A DNA stretch of 52,304 nt from Anaerofilum faecale. GTDB taxonomy: Bacteria; Bacillota; Clostridia; Oscillospirales; Ruminococcaceae. The stretch spans positions 1 to 52,304 of the forward strand of contig DXFV01000007.1 in the NCBI GenBank assembly GCA_019114265.1, in the 5' to 3' direction. The notes beneath the pieces were generated by a model. It saw only the letters and a list, made by a program, of their open reading frames with translations, did no database searches and was not told the origin of the DNA. This document shows, one piece after another, positions 7,565-15,887 of the stretch. The translations under genes were made by a program, and so were the position numbers. The first letter of the stretch is position 1. Each line of letters begins with the position of its first letter.

Positions 7565-8069
7565 GATGTCCGGCATCGTGGAGGACAGCATCGTGGACGG
7601 CCCGGGCATCCGGGTGGCGTATTTTGCCCAGGGGTGCCCGCACCACTGTCCCGGCTGCCACAACCCCGAGACCTGGCCGTTTGAAGGCGGCACCCCGATG
7701 GACGAGGAGACGCTGGCCGCCATCGCGCTGGCGAATCCGCTCTGCCGGGGCGTGACCTTCTCGGGCGGCGAGCCGTTCGCGCAGGCCGAGGGCTTTGCCC
7801 GGCTGGCCGGCATCCTGAAGGCGAAGGGCTACGAGGTGGCCAGCTATACCGGCTACACCTTCGAGCAGCTGCTGCAGGGCACCGAGGCGCAGAAGGCGCT
7901 CCTTTCCCGGCTGGACGTGCTGATCGACGGGCCGTATCAGGAAAGCCGCCGCAGCCTGGAGCTTGTCTTTCGCGGCAGTTCCAACCAGCGCATCCTGGAC
8001 GTCCCGGCCAGCCTGGCCGCCGGACGCGCGGTGGAGCAGACCTCCGGGCGCTGGCACGGGGTATACTGA
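7557..8069 (+). CDS. nrdG: Anaerobic NTP reductase activating protein (radical SAM)
   Basis: Radical SAM activase of 170 residues, the usual NrdG length. The cluster motif is in 'GCPHHCPGCHNPETW' (Cx3Cx2C), with the SAM-contacting 'FSGGEPFAQ' further on. It cleaves S-adenosylmethionine to create the glycyl radical on its partner; here the partner is predicted to be the 53-residue upstream protein, not NrdD itself. The start overlaps the upstream stop by 8 nt and has only a weak ribosome site, which suggests translational coupling and therefore a matched supply of activase and radical subunit. A strong terminator follows. Confidence 0.95.
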   Translation: MLEMSGIVEDSIVDGPGIRVAYFAQGCPHHCPGCHNPETWPFEGGTPMDEETLAAIALANPLCRGVTFSGGEPFAQAEGFARLAGILKAKGYEVASYTGYTFEQLLQGTEAQKALLSRLDVLIDGPYQESRRSLELVFRGSSNQRILDVPASLAAGRAVEQTSGRWHGVY

Positions 8070-8078
8070 CGCAAAACA

Positions 8079-8127
8079 AAAACCGGCGCTGCCGGACCCT
8101 GGGAAGGGTTCGGGCAGCGCCGGTTTT
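8079..8127. terminator. Terminator after nrdG
   Basis: AAAACCGGCGCTGCC (8079-8093) pairs with GGCAGCGCCGGTTTT (8113-8127), followed by CTTT. A minor inner hairpin sits in the loop. Confidence 0.85.
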
Positions 8128-8160
8128 CTTTCCGGTTGGGGGGTGGGGTTCTGCGCCGGG

Positions 8161-8409
8161 TCAGCCTTTCAGGCCCTGTGCCTGCAGCATCATATTTTCC
8201 ACCACAACGTCGTGGATCTCACCCAGCGAGGCGCAGTATTCCAGCACCTTCCAGGGCACATTGGTATGGAAATGCAGCTTGATGACCGTTTCATCCCCCA
8301 CCACCAGCAGGCAGTCGCCGGGGATGTTCGCCACGATCCAGTCGTGGATGTCGTCCTCCGAGAGATTCTCTCCCTCGATCAGCAGCTGGGTATCAAATTT
8401 GTATTCCAT
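8161..8409 (-). CDS. Stand-alone FakA/YloV middle-domain-like protein
   Basis: Protein of 82 residues. By eye it aligns with the middle domain of the FakA (DAK2-domain) protein encoded at 32373-34061. Shared features are the opening aromatic/'T/FDTQLL' strand, 'GDCLLVVGDETVIKLHFHT' against 'GDSVVVIEDDEVINCHVHT', and the following 'VLEYCASLGEIHDVVVENM' helix-strand. It has neither the nucleotide-binding DhaL domain nor the C-terminal domain. Small proteins of this sort are often labelled 'kinase to dihydroxyacetone kinase', without known activity. RBS AAAGGATG lies 9 nt before the ATG. It is last in a minus-strand run with the next two genes. Confidence 0.75.
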   Translation of the reverse strand: MEYKFDTQLLIEGENLSEDDIHDWIVANIPGDCLLVVGDETVIKLHFHTNVPWKVLEYCASLGEIHDVVVENMMLQAQGLKG

Positions 8410-8434
8410 CGTGTGTCATCCTTTCCGCGGGCGC

Positions 8435-9301
8435 TCATTCGCCCCATTTTTCGCGCAGAGCGCGCTTCAGCTCCTCGAAGGTCTCGGCATAGGCGGTGTG
8501 CTTCATCCGCGGGAAGGCGTGCAGCAGGCGCTTCTCCACCCGCAGGCGCTGGTCCAGCAGATCGGCACGGGCAAGGTCCAGGCGCGCCTGCATCTCCACA
8601 CGGCCCGCCTGCACGGCGGCCTCGGCGTCCTCGCGGCGGGCGTTCCAGGCCGCCTTGCCCTCCTCCAGCTTTCCATGCGCCGCCAGCGCCTCGCTGCCCA
8701 GGTTCTGGGCCAGATGGTCGGTGCCGTCCTGCAAAAGCGCCGTCAGGCGGCTGATCTCGCCCAGGCTGCGGTTCAGCTTGGTGATGTTCACCACCGTCAC
8801 CACCGCGTCGCAGACAAACAGCGCCAGCACCGGCCAGATCAGCACCTTGCCCAGCAGCGGCGGGAAGTGGTCCACCAGCATCTGGATGGCCGGATGCACC
8901 AGCAGGACCACCGCCGTGCCCGCCGCGCCCCACAAAATGCTGAATTTCAGGCAGATGTATCCGCCCAACTGGAAGCGGTGGTCGCTGTAATCCCACCAGG
9001 AGGTGTGGAAGAACTTTTTCAGCAGATATCCCGTCACCAGCTCCAGCAGGCTGGCCAGCAGCATCGCGCCCAGGAACAAAAGCAGCAGATTGTGTTTCAG
9101 CGGCGTGAGCGCCACCAGGATGATCAGCATGCCGAACCCGTAGATCGGGCACACCGGGCCGCTGAGGAAACCGCGGTTCACCCATTTTCCGGTGTTGATG
9201 CTGCAAAAGCACACCTCACTGCACCAGCCCAAAAATGAATACAGCACAAAAAACCACACCAGCTGGTACAGGCTGAAACCCAGGATCTGCGTCTGCCACA
9301 T
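8435..9301 (-). CDS. Putative ABC transporter permease, CmpB family
   Basis: Membrane protein of 288 residues. The N-terminal 150 residues carry four to five helices and the CmpB-family signatures 'FLGWCSEV' and 'NRGFLSGPVCPIYGFG'. A charged, probably coiled-coil cytoplasmic tail follows (about 165-288, rich in Ala, Glu, Arg). The family name 'putative ABC-transporter type IV' is historical: no ATPase is encoded nearby and the function is not established. The gene lies 3 nt downstream of the zinc-ribbon gene and 25 nt upstream of the FakA-like domain gene, so the three are probably one operon. Confidence 0.75.
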   Translation of the reverse strand: MWQTQILGFSLYQLVWFFVLYSFLGWCSEVCFCSINTGKWVNRGFLSGPVCPIYGFGMLIILVALTPLKHNLLLLFLGAMLLASLLELVTGYLLKKFFHTSWWDYSDHRFQLGGYICLKFSILWGAAGTAVVLLVHPAIQMLVDHFPPLLGKVLIWPVLALFVCDAVVTVVNITKLNRSLGEISRLTALLQDGTDHLAQNLGSEALAAHGKLEEGKAAWNARREDAEAAVQAGRVEMQARLDLARADLLDQRLRVEKRLLHAFPRMKHTAYAETFEELKRALREKWGE

Positions 9302-9304
9302 GGA

Positions 9305-9733
9305 TCATTCTCCTTTTGCCAGTTTGGCGCCGCACTCCGCACAGAAGCGGGCGTCCTCTTCACAGCGGTGGCCGCAGAACGGACACACCACTGCACCCGA
9401 TACCGCGTGCATCTTCGCCAGCAGGCGGTCGATCTCCTGCTGCTTCTGTTCCGCCGCGATCAGCAGACGGTCGATGGTCTGCTGGGCGGTGGGATGGGCC
9501 TCGTCGTCGGGATAGTTGCCGGTGTTCATCAGAAACAGGGTGCGCCCCATATCGGCAAACACGCGCTCCTGCTCGCCGCGCACCCGCGCCAGCATCAGGT
9601 TCAGCTTTGCTTCGTCGTATTTATCGCTGATCGTCTGGCTTGCGCTCTGCATCCGCCCGCGCGCTTCGTCGGCCGCCGAGTGGGCGGTGGCGGCCATGCT
9701 CTCCAGCATCCGGCGTACATCTCTGGAATCCAT
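9305..9733 (-). CDS. Zinc-ribbon coiled-coil protein
   Basis: A 142-residue protein with a long helical, alanine- and glutamate-rich N-terminal region (about 1-105) and a C-terminal zinc ribbon (CPFCGHRC...CAECG). No catalytic motif is visible, and the likely role is a scaffold or regulatory cytoplasmic protein. The ATG at 9733 has GAAAGGAAG upstream. It is first gene of the minus-strand run to 8161, behind a good promoter at 9797-9824. I do not recognise a characterised homologue. Confidence 0.7.
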   Translation of the reverse strand: MDSRDVRRMLESMAATAHSAADEARGRMQSASQTISDKYDEAKLNLMLARVRGEQERVFADMGRTLFLMNTGNYPDDEAHPTAQQTIDRLLIAAEQKQQEIDRLLAKMHAVSGAVVCPFCGHRCEEDARFCAECGAKLAKGE

Positions 9734-9796
9734 CGTTCATCTTCCTTTCTGTTGGGGGGTGAATTGCCGCCGCAGCGGCGTATTTCTTTATTTATC

Positions 9797-9824
9797 ATTA
9801 TAACACGCCCATTTTTTACGTCAA
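9797..9824 (-). promoter_or_regulatory. Promoter of the zinc-ribbon/CmpB/FakA-like run
   Basis: Minus strand TTGACG (9824-9819), 16 nt, TATAAT (9802-9797). Near-consensus. Confidence 0.65.
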
Positions 9825-9828
9825 CCAT

Positions 9829-9857
9829 TTGCCCCCGCGCCCCGGCGGTGGTATACT
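9829..9857 (+). promoter_or_regulatory. Promoter of dinB
   Basis: TTGCCC (9829-9834), 17 nt, TATACT (9852-9857). No GAAC-N4-GTTC LexA box is visible beside it, so SOS control is not supported here. Confidence 0.5.
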
Positions 9858-9880
9858 GGAACCAAAGGGGGGACAAGCGG

Positions 9881-11122
9881 ATGGAACGGGAGATCCTGCA
9901 CTGCGACTGCAACAGCTTTTACGCCTCGGTGGAGCTGCTGGACCACCCCGAACTGCGCAGCCGCCCGGTGGCGGTCTGCGGCGACCCCAGCGGACGCCAC
10001 GGCATCGTGCTGGCCAAGAACGAGCCGGCCAAGCGGATGGGCGTGCAGACCGCCGAGACCATCTGGCAGGCCATGCGCAAATGCCCCGACCTCGTGCTGC
10101 TGGCGCCCCGGCGGGAGAAATACAAAGAGTACAGCAAGATCGTCAACGATATATACAACCAGTATACAGACCTGGTGGAGCCGTTCGGCATCGACGAGAG
10201 CTGGCTGGACATCACCGGCAGCCGCCACCTGTTCGCCCCCAGCGCCCGGGCGGTGGCGCACCAGATCCGCGAGCAGGTGAAGGCCCAGACCGGCCTGACC
10301 ATCTCGGTGGGGGTGAGCTTCAACAAGGTGTTCGCCAAGCTGGGCAGCGACTACAAAAAGCCGGACGCCGTGACGGTGATCTCCCGCGCCAATTTCCGCC
10401 AGCTGGTCTGGCCGATGCCGGTGGGCGCGCTGCTGTATGTGGGCAGCGCGGTGGAGCGCGCCTTGTCAGGGATGGGCATCCACACGATCGGGCAGCTGGC
10501 CGCGGCCGATCCCACCGCGCTGGCTGACCGTCTGGGCAAGCTGGGGCGCGAACTGCACCGCTATGCCTGCGGCGAGGACACCGCGCCGGTGCGTCCGGCC
10601 GGGCAGCACGAGCCGGTGAAGAGCGTGGGCAACGGGCTGACCTTCCGGCGCGACCTTGCGGGGCGCGAGGACGTGCACACCGCCGTCACCGCGCTGGCCG
10701 ACGAGGTGGCCGGGCGTCTGCGGCGATACGGGGTGTATGCCACCGGGGTGCAGCTGACCATCCGCAGCCCGGCGCTGGCCACCATCACGCGGCAGAAAAA
10801 GCTGCCCTTTTCCACCCAGCTGGGGCGCGAGCTGACCGAAGCCTGCATGCAGCTGGCCGACGCCAACTGGAGCTACGCCCAGCCCATCCGCATGCTGACG
10901 GTGACCGCGCAGGGCATCACCGACCAGCCGCTGGCGGTGCAGCTGGATCTGTTCGGGGAGGCGGCGGCGTCCGACCCCCGGCGCGCCCGGCTGGAAAAGA
11001 GCATGGACGCCATCCGGCAGAAATTCGGCCACGCCGCCATCGGCGCGGCCAGCCAGCTGAACAACGACATGGGCCTGGACGACCTCTCGATCGACCTGCC
11101 CACAAAAGAAAAGGAGAAATAA
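9881..11122 (+). CDS. dinB: DNA polymerase IV (Y family)
   Basis: Error-prone translesion polymerase of 413 residues. The palm carries D9 in 'CDCNSFYASVE' and D105-E106 in 'GIDESWLD', the three metal-binding acidic residues. Fingers, thumb with a helix-hairpin-helix around 'GIHTIGQLA', and the little-finger domain follow in the usual order. A clamp-binding motif QLDLF lies at about 354-358, so recruitment by the beta clamp is expected. The ATG at 9881 has AAAGGGGGG upstream. Two small genes follow on the same strand at short spacing. Confidence 0.93.
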   Translation: MEREILHCDCNSFYASVELLDHPELRSRPVAVCGDPSGRHGIVLAKNEPAKRMGVQTAETIWQAMRKCPDLVLLAPRREKYKEYSKIVNDIYNQYTDLVEPFGIDESWLDITGSRHLFAPSARAVAHQIREQVKAQTGLTISVGVSFNKVFAKLGSDYKKPDAVTVISRANFRQLVWPMPVGALLYVGSAVERALSGMGIHTIGQLAAADPTALADRLGKLGRELHRYACGEDTAPVRPAGQHEPVKSVGNGLTFRRDLAGREDVHTAVTALADEVAGRLRRYGVYATGVQLTIRSPALATITRQKKLPFSTQLGRELTEACMQLADANWSYAQPIRMLTVTAQGITDQPLAVQLDLFGEAAASDPRRARLEKSMDAIRQKFGHAAIGAASQLNNDMGLDDLSIDLPTKEKEK

Positions 11123-11125
11123 AAC

Positions 11126-11407
11126 GTGGTAACGCACATTGTATTCTGGAACCTGAACGACGTGCCCGAAAAAGAGCAGAACGCCGCCGAGATGAAGCGC
11201 CGTCTGGAGGCGCTGGCGGGCGTGGTGCCGGGCCTGGTGGACGCCGCCGTGCGCCGCGGCTTCGGCGGCTGGGACCTGTGTCTGGTCAGCCACCACACCA
11301 GCCGGGCGGCGCTGGAGGAATACCAGCAGCATCCCGCGCATCTGGAGGTGAAAACCTTCGTGCACAGCGTGGTGCGCGAGCGCGCCAGCTGCGATTTTGA
11401 GGACTGA
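11126..11407 (+). CDS. Dabb family stress-response barrel protein
   Basis: A 93-residue protein with the pattern of the stress-responsive A/B barrel (Dabb) domain: 'VTHIVFWNL' first strand, a central helix and 'VSHHTSRAALEEYQQHPAHLEVKTFV' including the conserved YQxHPxH segment. Members are dimeric ferredoxin-fold proteins; the role here is unknown. The start is GTG with AAGGAG 9 nt upstream. It begins 3 nt after the dinB stop, so it is very likely cotranscribed and perhaps coupled. Confidence 0.85.
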   Translation: MVTHIVFWNLNDVPEKEQNAAEMKRRLEALAGVVPGLVDAAVRRGFGGWDLCLVSHHTSRAALEEYQQHPAHLEVKTFVHSVVRERASCDFED

Positions 11408-11454
11408 GCCTTTCACTGGAAAGGATATGCAGACAGCAAAGAGGAGGATGCCCG

Positions 11455-12030
11455 ATGCCGCCGATTTTTGCCAGCTGCCGCAACACCCGTCCCCTTCTGC
11501 CGGACAGCTGGCGGTTCGTGCGCAGCGACGTCCCCACCGCTGTGAGCGAAGAGGAACGCCGGTGGATGCTGGAGCGCGGCCTGCGCACGGTGGTGGACCT
11601 GCGCCAGCCGCCGGAGCGGCGGCAGAAGCCCTGTCCGCTGGAAGAGGACGCCCGCTTTGTCTACCGCTGCATGCCGGTGACCGGCGGCAGTGCAGTGCCC
11701 GCCTGCCCGCAGGAGGTGCCGCTGTCCTATCTGCGAATGGCGGATGCACAGATGGAGCGCATCCTCGACACCATCTGGAACGCCGAAGGCGGCGTCCTGT
11801 TCTTCTGCAGCGCAGGCAAGGACCGCACCGGCGTGGTGTCGGCGCTGCTCCTGCGCCGGGCCGGCAGGAGCCGGGAAGAGATCCTGCGGGATTATATGCA
11901 GTCGGCGGAGAATCTGCGGGAGATGCTGGAAGCATACGCCCGCCGCACCGGCGCCGACATCCGCGTCATCACGCCGCAGCCGGAATACATGGAAACATTC
12001 CTGGACGCGGCGGCGGGATTTCCCGTGTGA
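11455..12030 (+). CDS. Tyrosine/dual-specificity protein phosphatase
   Basis: A 191-residue phosphatase of the PTP fold. The active-site loop CSAGKDRTG has the nucleophile C118 and R124 (Cx5R). The N-terminal 'VVDLRQPPER' strand is typical of the bacterial tyrosine phosphatase family that also includes phosphoinositide phosphatases, so lipid substrates cannot be excluded. RBS GAGGAGG stands 7 nt before the ATG. It is the third gene of the dinB run and is followed by a strong terminator. No cognate kinase is in the window. Confidence 0.85.
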   Translation: MPPIFASCRNTRPLLPDSWRFVRSDVPTAVSEEERRWMLERGLRTVVDLRQPPERRQKPCPLEEDARFVYRCMPVTGGSAVPACPQEVPLSYLRMADAQMERILDTIWNAEGGVLFFCSAGKDRTGVVSALLLRRAGRSREEILRDYMQSAENLREMLEAYARRTGADIRVITPQPEYMETFLDAAAGFPV

Positions 12031-12047
12031 ACGGCGCTTTCAATGCG

Positions 12048-12086
12048 AAAAACCACATCCTGCTTTGCACGCGGGATGTGGTTTTT
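12048..12086. terminator. Bidirectional terminator
   Basis: AAAAACCACATCC (12048-12060) and GGATGTGGTTTTT (12074-12086) form a stem with T-runs on both strands, between converging phosphatase and aminotransferase genes. Confidence 0.9.
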
Positions 12087-12091
12087 CTGCA

Positions 12092-13267
12092 TCACTCGGA
12101 TCTTGCCAGCCGGCGGAACAGCTCCAGCGACCGGCGCAGCATCTCCGGCTGCACACAGTAGGAGATGCGCACATGGCCCGGACATCCGAACCCGTCCCCC
12201 GGCACCACCAGCAGGTCCTTTTCCATCGCGCGGCGGCTGAAGGCGTCGGCGTCGCCGCCCGGCACCGCCGGGAACAGATAGAATGCGCCGTCCGGACGGG
12301 GGCACTCGTATCCCGCCTCCACCAGCGCGGTGTAGAGGGTGTCGCGGTTTTCGCGGTAGACCGACAGATCGGCGGTGTTCCCCGGCAGCTGTGCCACCAC
12401 CCGCTGGAACAGCGCCGGGGCGTTCACATAGCCCAGCGCGCGCCCAGCGCCGCACACCGCCGCATAGACCTGCTGCCAGTCCTCCACACAGGGCGGCACC
12501 AGCGCATACCCGATGCGCTGTCCCGGCAGCGACAGGCTCTTCGACCAGGAATAGCAGACCAGCGTGTTGCTGTAGAGCGCGGGCAGCCAGGGCACCTCCA
12601 CGCCGTAGACGATCTCGCGGTAGGGCTCGTCCGAGATCAGGTAGATGGGGTGGCCGTATCTTGCCGAGGCGTCCCGCAGCAGACCGGCCAGCGCCGTGAG
12701 CGTTTCGCGGGTGTAGACCGCGCCGGAGGGGTTGTTGGGGCTGTTGACGATCACCGCTTTGGTGTGCTCGTTCAGGCAGCCCTCCAGCGCCGAAAGGTCG
12801 ATCTGGAAGTCCTTCGCCGCCGGGCACACCACCAGCTTCGCCCCCGCTCCCTGCTCCACAAAACAGCGGTATTCCGGGAAAAACGGCGCGATGGCCACAA
12901 ATTCATCCCCCGGCAGCGCCAGCGCCTTGAAGCAGGCCGACAGCGCCGCCGCCGCACCGGCGGTCATGTAGAGGTGGTCGGCCGACACACCGGCGGCAAA
13001 CCGGCGGTTGAGGTCCTCCGCCACCGCCGCGCGCACTTCCGGCGCGCCCGGCGCGCTGGTGTAGCCGTGCAGGGACACCGGGTCCTCGCAGACCAGCTTT
13101 GCCAGCAGGGCGGCCACCTCGGGCGGCGCGGGGACACTGGGGTTGCCCAGGCTGAAATCAAACACATGCTCGCGGCCCACCACCGCGGCGCGCTGGTTGC
13201 CGTACTCGAACAGCTCGCGGATCACCGAGCGGCTGGTCCCCAGCCGCAGCATTTCGGACGAAATCAT
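12092..13267 (-). CDS. PLP-dependent aminotransferase, class I/II
   Basis: Fold-type I aminotransferase of 391 residues, transferring an amino group between an amino acid and a 2-oxo acid. Visible landmarks are 'NSPNNPSG' (N179 region), 'ISDEPY' (D213) and the PLP lysine K243 in 'SWSKSLSLPGQRIGY'. It is closest in appearance to the aspartate-aminotransferase-like group; exact substrate is unknown. The start M at 13267 is preceded by a purine-rich GGGGAAAGGAAAG site. It has its own AT-rich promoter with a palindrome in the 57-nt gap after recQ. It lacks neighbours from one biosynthetic pathway. Confidence 0.9.
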   Translation of the reverse strand: MISSEMLRLGTSRSVIRELFEYGNQRAAVVGREHVFDFSLGNPSVPAPPEVAALLAKLVCEDPVSLHGYTSAPGAPEVRAAVAEDLNRRFAAGVSADHLYMTAGAAAALSACFKALALPGDEFVAIAPFFPEYRCFVEQGAGAKLVVCPAAKDFQIDLSALEGCLNEHTKAVIVNSPNNPSGAVYTRETLTALAGLLRDASARYGHPIYLISDEPYREIVYGVEVPWLPALYSNTLVCYSWSKSLSLPGQRIGYALVPPCVEDWQQVYAAVCGAGRALGYVNAPALFQRVVAQLPGNTADLSVYRENRDTLYTALVEAGYECPRPDGAFYLFPAVPGGDADAFSRRAMEKDLLVVPGDGFGCPGHVRISYCVQPEMLRRSLELFRRLARSE

Positions 13268-13294
13268 CTTTCCTTTCCCCTTTCTTCTACAAAA

Positions 13295-13328
13295 TGTATA
13301 TTTATATCCAAATATACACAAAAATCAA
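13295..13328 (-). promoter_or_regulatory. Aminotransferase promoter overlapped by a 24-bp palindrome
   Basis: Minus strand TTGATT (13328-13323), 16 nt, TATAAA (13306-13301). The inverted repeat TGTATATTT / AAATATACA (13295-13303 and 13310-13318, 6-bp centre) covers the -10 and part of the spacer. The position suits a repressor; the regulator is unknown. Confidence 0.5.
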
Positions 13329-14857
13329 CTTCCCTGCTCCTCTTTCCAGGCCCGGATCACCTCCAGCATCTCGTCGCCGTAGCGGCGGGCCTTTGCCTCG
13401 CCCACGCCGCTGACCTGCAGAAGGGCGGCGCGGGCGGCGGGTGCCTGGATGCACATCTGGCGCAGCGTGGCGTCGGTGAACACCACAAAGGCCGGCACGC
13501 CCTGCCGCCGGGCCAGCTCGGCGCGCTTTTTCTTCAGCCGCTCGAACAGGCCGGAATCCATCGGGCCTTCGGCCAGCGGCTTTGCCTGCCGGCGCACGGC
13601 GGCCCCGCCGAAGTTCACCGCCTCGCCGGCCGCGCTCCCCTCGCCCAGGCATACGCTGCAATTGCCGCACTGCGGCGCACAGGGCTGGCCGAAATATCGC
13701 ATCAGCTCGGCGCGCAGGCAGCGGCGGCTGTTGCAGTAGAAGGTCATCCGGCGCAGCCGCTCCTCCGCCCGCTGCTTGAGCACCGGGTCGGGCGGCGGGG
13801 CGTCGTCGGCGCTCTCCGCCCCCTTGTCGATCAGGAACTGCGCCGTGCGCACGTCCTGCCCGCTGTACAGCAGCACGCACTGGCCCGGCTCGCCGTCGCG
13901 TCCGGCGCGGCCCGCCTCCTGGTAGTAGCTTTCCAGGTCCAGCGGCATATTGTAGTGGATGACGAACCGCACGTCCGACTTGTCGATGCCCATGCCGAAG
14001 GCGTTGGTCGCCACCATCACCCGCACCCGGTCGAACAGGAAATCCTCCTGCGCGGCGCGGCGGGCGTCGTCCTCCATACCGGCGTGGTACTTCGCCGCCG
14101 AAATGCCCTTGCTCTCCAGCAGCTCGCACACCGCGTCCACCGCCTTGCGGGTCATGCAGTAGACGATGCCGCTCTGCCCGTCGAATTCCTCCAGCAGGCG
14201 CAGCAGCGCGGCGTTTCTGTTCTGCGGGCGGATCACACGGAATCGCAGATTGGGCCGGTCGAAACCGGTCATCTCGATGTGCGGGTCGTCCAGCTGCAGA
14301 AGGGCCGCGATGTCCTGCCGCACGGCGGGGGTGGCGGTGGCGGTGAAGGCGGCCACCGGCGGGCGGGTGGGCAGACCGGCGATGAACGGCGCGATCTGGA
14401 GATAGCCGGGGCGGAAATCCTGCCCCCACTGGGACACGCAGTGCGCCTCGTCCACCGCCACCAGCGACACCTCCAGCCCCGCCAGCGCGGCCTGGAAGCG
14501 GGGCGTCAGCAGCCGCTCGGGCGCCACATAGATGATCTTGTATTTTCCCGCCGCCATGTTGGCGGTGGCCTTTGCATACTGGCCGGGGGTGAGGGAAGAA
14601 TTCAGAAAGGCGGCCGCCACCCCCTGCTGCACCAGCGCCATCACCTGATCCCGCATCAGCGAGATGAGGGGCGACACCACCAGCGTGATGCCCGGCAGAC
14701 AGAGGGCCGGCAGCTGGTAGCACAGCGATTTGCCCGCGCCGGTGGGCATCACCGCCAGCACGTCTCGCCCGGACAGGATGGCGTCCACCACCGGCTGTTG
14801 GCCGGGACGCAGAGTGTTGTATCCAAATACAGTTTGCAAGACCTCGCTGGGCTGCAT
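13325..14857 (-). CDS. recQ: RecQ-type ATP-dependent DNA helicase, short form
   Basis: 3'-5' DNA helicase of 510 residues. Walker A 'MPTGAGKS' lies at about 37-44, the DEAH box is in 'VDEAHCVSQWG', and helicase C motifs include 'QEAGRAGRDGEP'. The RecQ zinc cluster is 'CLRAELMRYFGQPCAPQCGNCSVC', and an HRDC domain closes the protein ('VSGVGEAKARRYG'). Only about 35 residues separate the zinc cluster from HRDC, so the winged-helix (RQC) part seems to be missing. Length is about 100 residues below E. coli RecQ. It probably acts in recombination repair. Confidence 0.92.
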   Translation of the reverse strand: MQPSEVLQTVFGYNTLRPGQQPVVDAILSGRDVLAVMPTGAGKSLCYQLPALCLPGITLVVSPLISLMRDQVMALVQQGVAAAFLNSSLTPGQYAKATANMAAGKYKIIYVAPERLLTPRFQAALAGLEVSLVAVDEAHCVSQWGQDFRPGYLQIAPFIAGLPTRPPVAAFTATATPAVRQDIAALLQLDDPHIEMTGFDRPNLRFRVIRPQNRNAALLRLLEEFDGQSGIVYCMTRKAVDAVCELLESKGISAAKYHAGMEDDARRAAQEDFLFDRVRVMVATNAFGMGIDKSDVRFVIHYNMPLDLESYYQEAGRAGRDGEPGQCVLLYSGQDVRTAQFLIDKGAESADDAPPPDPVLKQRAEERLRRMTFYCNSRRCLRAELMRYFGQPCAPQCGNCSVCLGEGSAAGEAVNFGGAAVRRQAKPLAEGPMDSGLFERLKKKRAELARRQGVPAFVVFTDATLRQMCIQAPAARAALLQVSGVGEAKARRYGDEMLEVIRAWKEEQGS

Positions 14858-14943
14858 CGGTATCGCCGCCTTTGCTGGGATTTTCTTATCAGTATAGCAC
14901 GAACGGCGGCGTTTTCATAGGGGCGGATTGGCCATGCTTTGGA

Positions 14944-14972
14944 TTGTGCTGCGGCGGATTTTGTCGTATAAT
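14944..14972 (+). promoter_or_regulatory. Promoter of the phospholipase C-like gene
   Basis: TTGTGC (14944-14949), 17 nt, TATAAT (14967-14972). The start codon lies 32 nt downstream. Confidence 0.65.
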
Positions 14973-15004
14973 GGAAAAAATTCTGCAAAACAGGTCGTGA
15001 TACA

Positions 15005-15871
15005 ATGCCCGAAGCCTACACCCACATCCGAACCGGACGCCGCGCGCTTGCGGCCGCCGGGATACAGGCCGCCTGCCCCGCCGCCTTTGCGCTGGGCTGC
15101 CAGGGACCGGATCTTCTGTTCGCCTATCTCCTTCCCGCCCCCAAACTGCCCGCGCTGGGAAACCGGATGCACGCCGAACACACCGGCGCGTTTCTGCGCG
15201 CGCTGGTGCGTCTGGCCAAAGGGCCGGCCCAGACAAGCTATGCGATGGGCTTTTTGTGCCACTACGGCACCGACACGGTGCTGCACCCGTATGTGGGAGC
15301 GCTCACCGCACCGGGCGCCGTCTACGGCATGGAGGGCGGACACGGCTATTTTGAGGCCGCGCTGGACAGCCGCCTGCACGCCGCCGACACCGGCAGCGCC
15401 GCCGTTCCCGCCGCCCACAGCTGCCCGCCCGTTCCGGGGCCGGAGATGCGGGCCATCGCCCGGCTGCTGGCCCAGGCGATCGAAGAAGCCTACGGTGAGC
15501 GGTGCGCGCCGGTCTGCTTTGTGCGGGCCTACCGCCACACCCGGCTGGTGCGGGCGCTGTTCTGTTCGCGCCGGGGCGTGAAGAAGGCCATTTTCTCCCT
15601 GGCCGAACGGGCGGGACTGGCCAAAACGGGCTATCTGACCGGCCATGTGACCCCCGCAAAGCTGGCCGATCCGCTGCCCGAGGTCTGGGCCCACACGGTG
15701 ACCGGCGAGGTGTTCCGCAAGGACGTGGACACGCTGCTGGAAGAAGCCGAGGCAAACTGTGTGCGGCTGGTGCGGGCCTATCGCGAATTTACCGCCGGTG
15801 CCCTGCCTGCCGACCGGCTGCACGCCGCCATCGGGAGCCTGAGCTACGAGACGGGTCTCGCGGTGGAATGA
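15005..15871 (+). CDS. Zinc-dependent phospholipase C family protein
   Basis: A 288-residue protein of the zinc-dependent phospholipase C / nuclease-like helical family. Histidine and aspartate ligands are spread as expected: 'MPEAYTHI' at the N-terminus, 'GCQGPDLLF', 'MHAEHTGAF', 'FLCHYGTDTVLHPY'. There is no signal peptide, so if it is a hydrolase it acts inside the cell. Members in Clostridia are common but not characterised. Ribosome site is weak (AGGTCGTGA). It is a monocistronic unit with a clear promoter and a perfect-palindrome terminator. Confidence 0.8.
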   Translation: MPEAYTHIRTGRRALAAAGIQAACPAAFALGCQGPDLLFAYLLPAPKLPALGNRMHAEHTGAFLRALVRLAKGPAQTSYAMGFLCHYGTDTVLHPYVGALTAPGAVYGMEGGHGYFEAALDSRLHAADTGSAAVPAAHSCPPVPGPEMRAIARLLAQAIEEAYGERCAPVCFVRAYRHTRLVRALFCSRRGVKKAIFSLAERAGLAKTGYLTGHVTPAKLADPLPEVWAHTVTGEVFRKDVDTLLEEAEANCVRLVRAYREFTAGALPADRLHAAIGSLSYETGLAVE

Positions 15872-15887
15872 TCTTCTTATAGTAAAA

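Noticed and set aside
9760..9880. LexA/SOS box in front of dinB
   Set aside because: No GAAC-N4-GTTC or close variant is present in the intergenic region.
11690..14920. A 1076-codon plus-strand open frame
   Set aside because: It spans a terminator and lies antisense to the aminotransferase and RecQ; codon bias of the other strand explains it.
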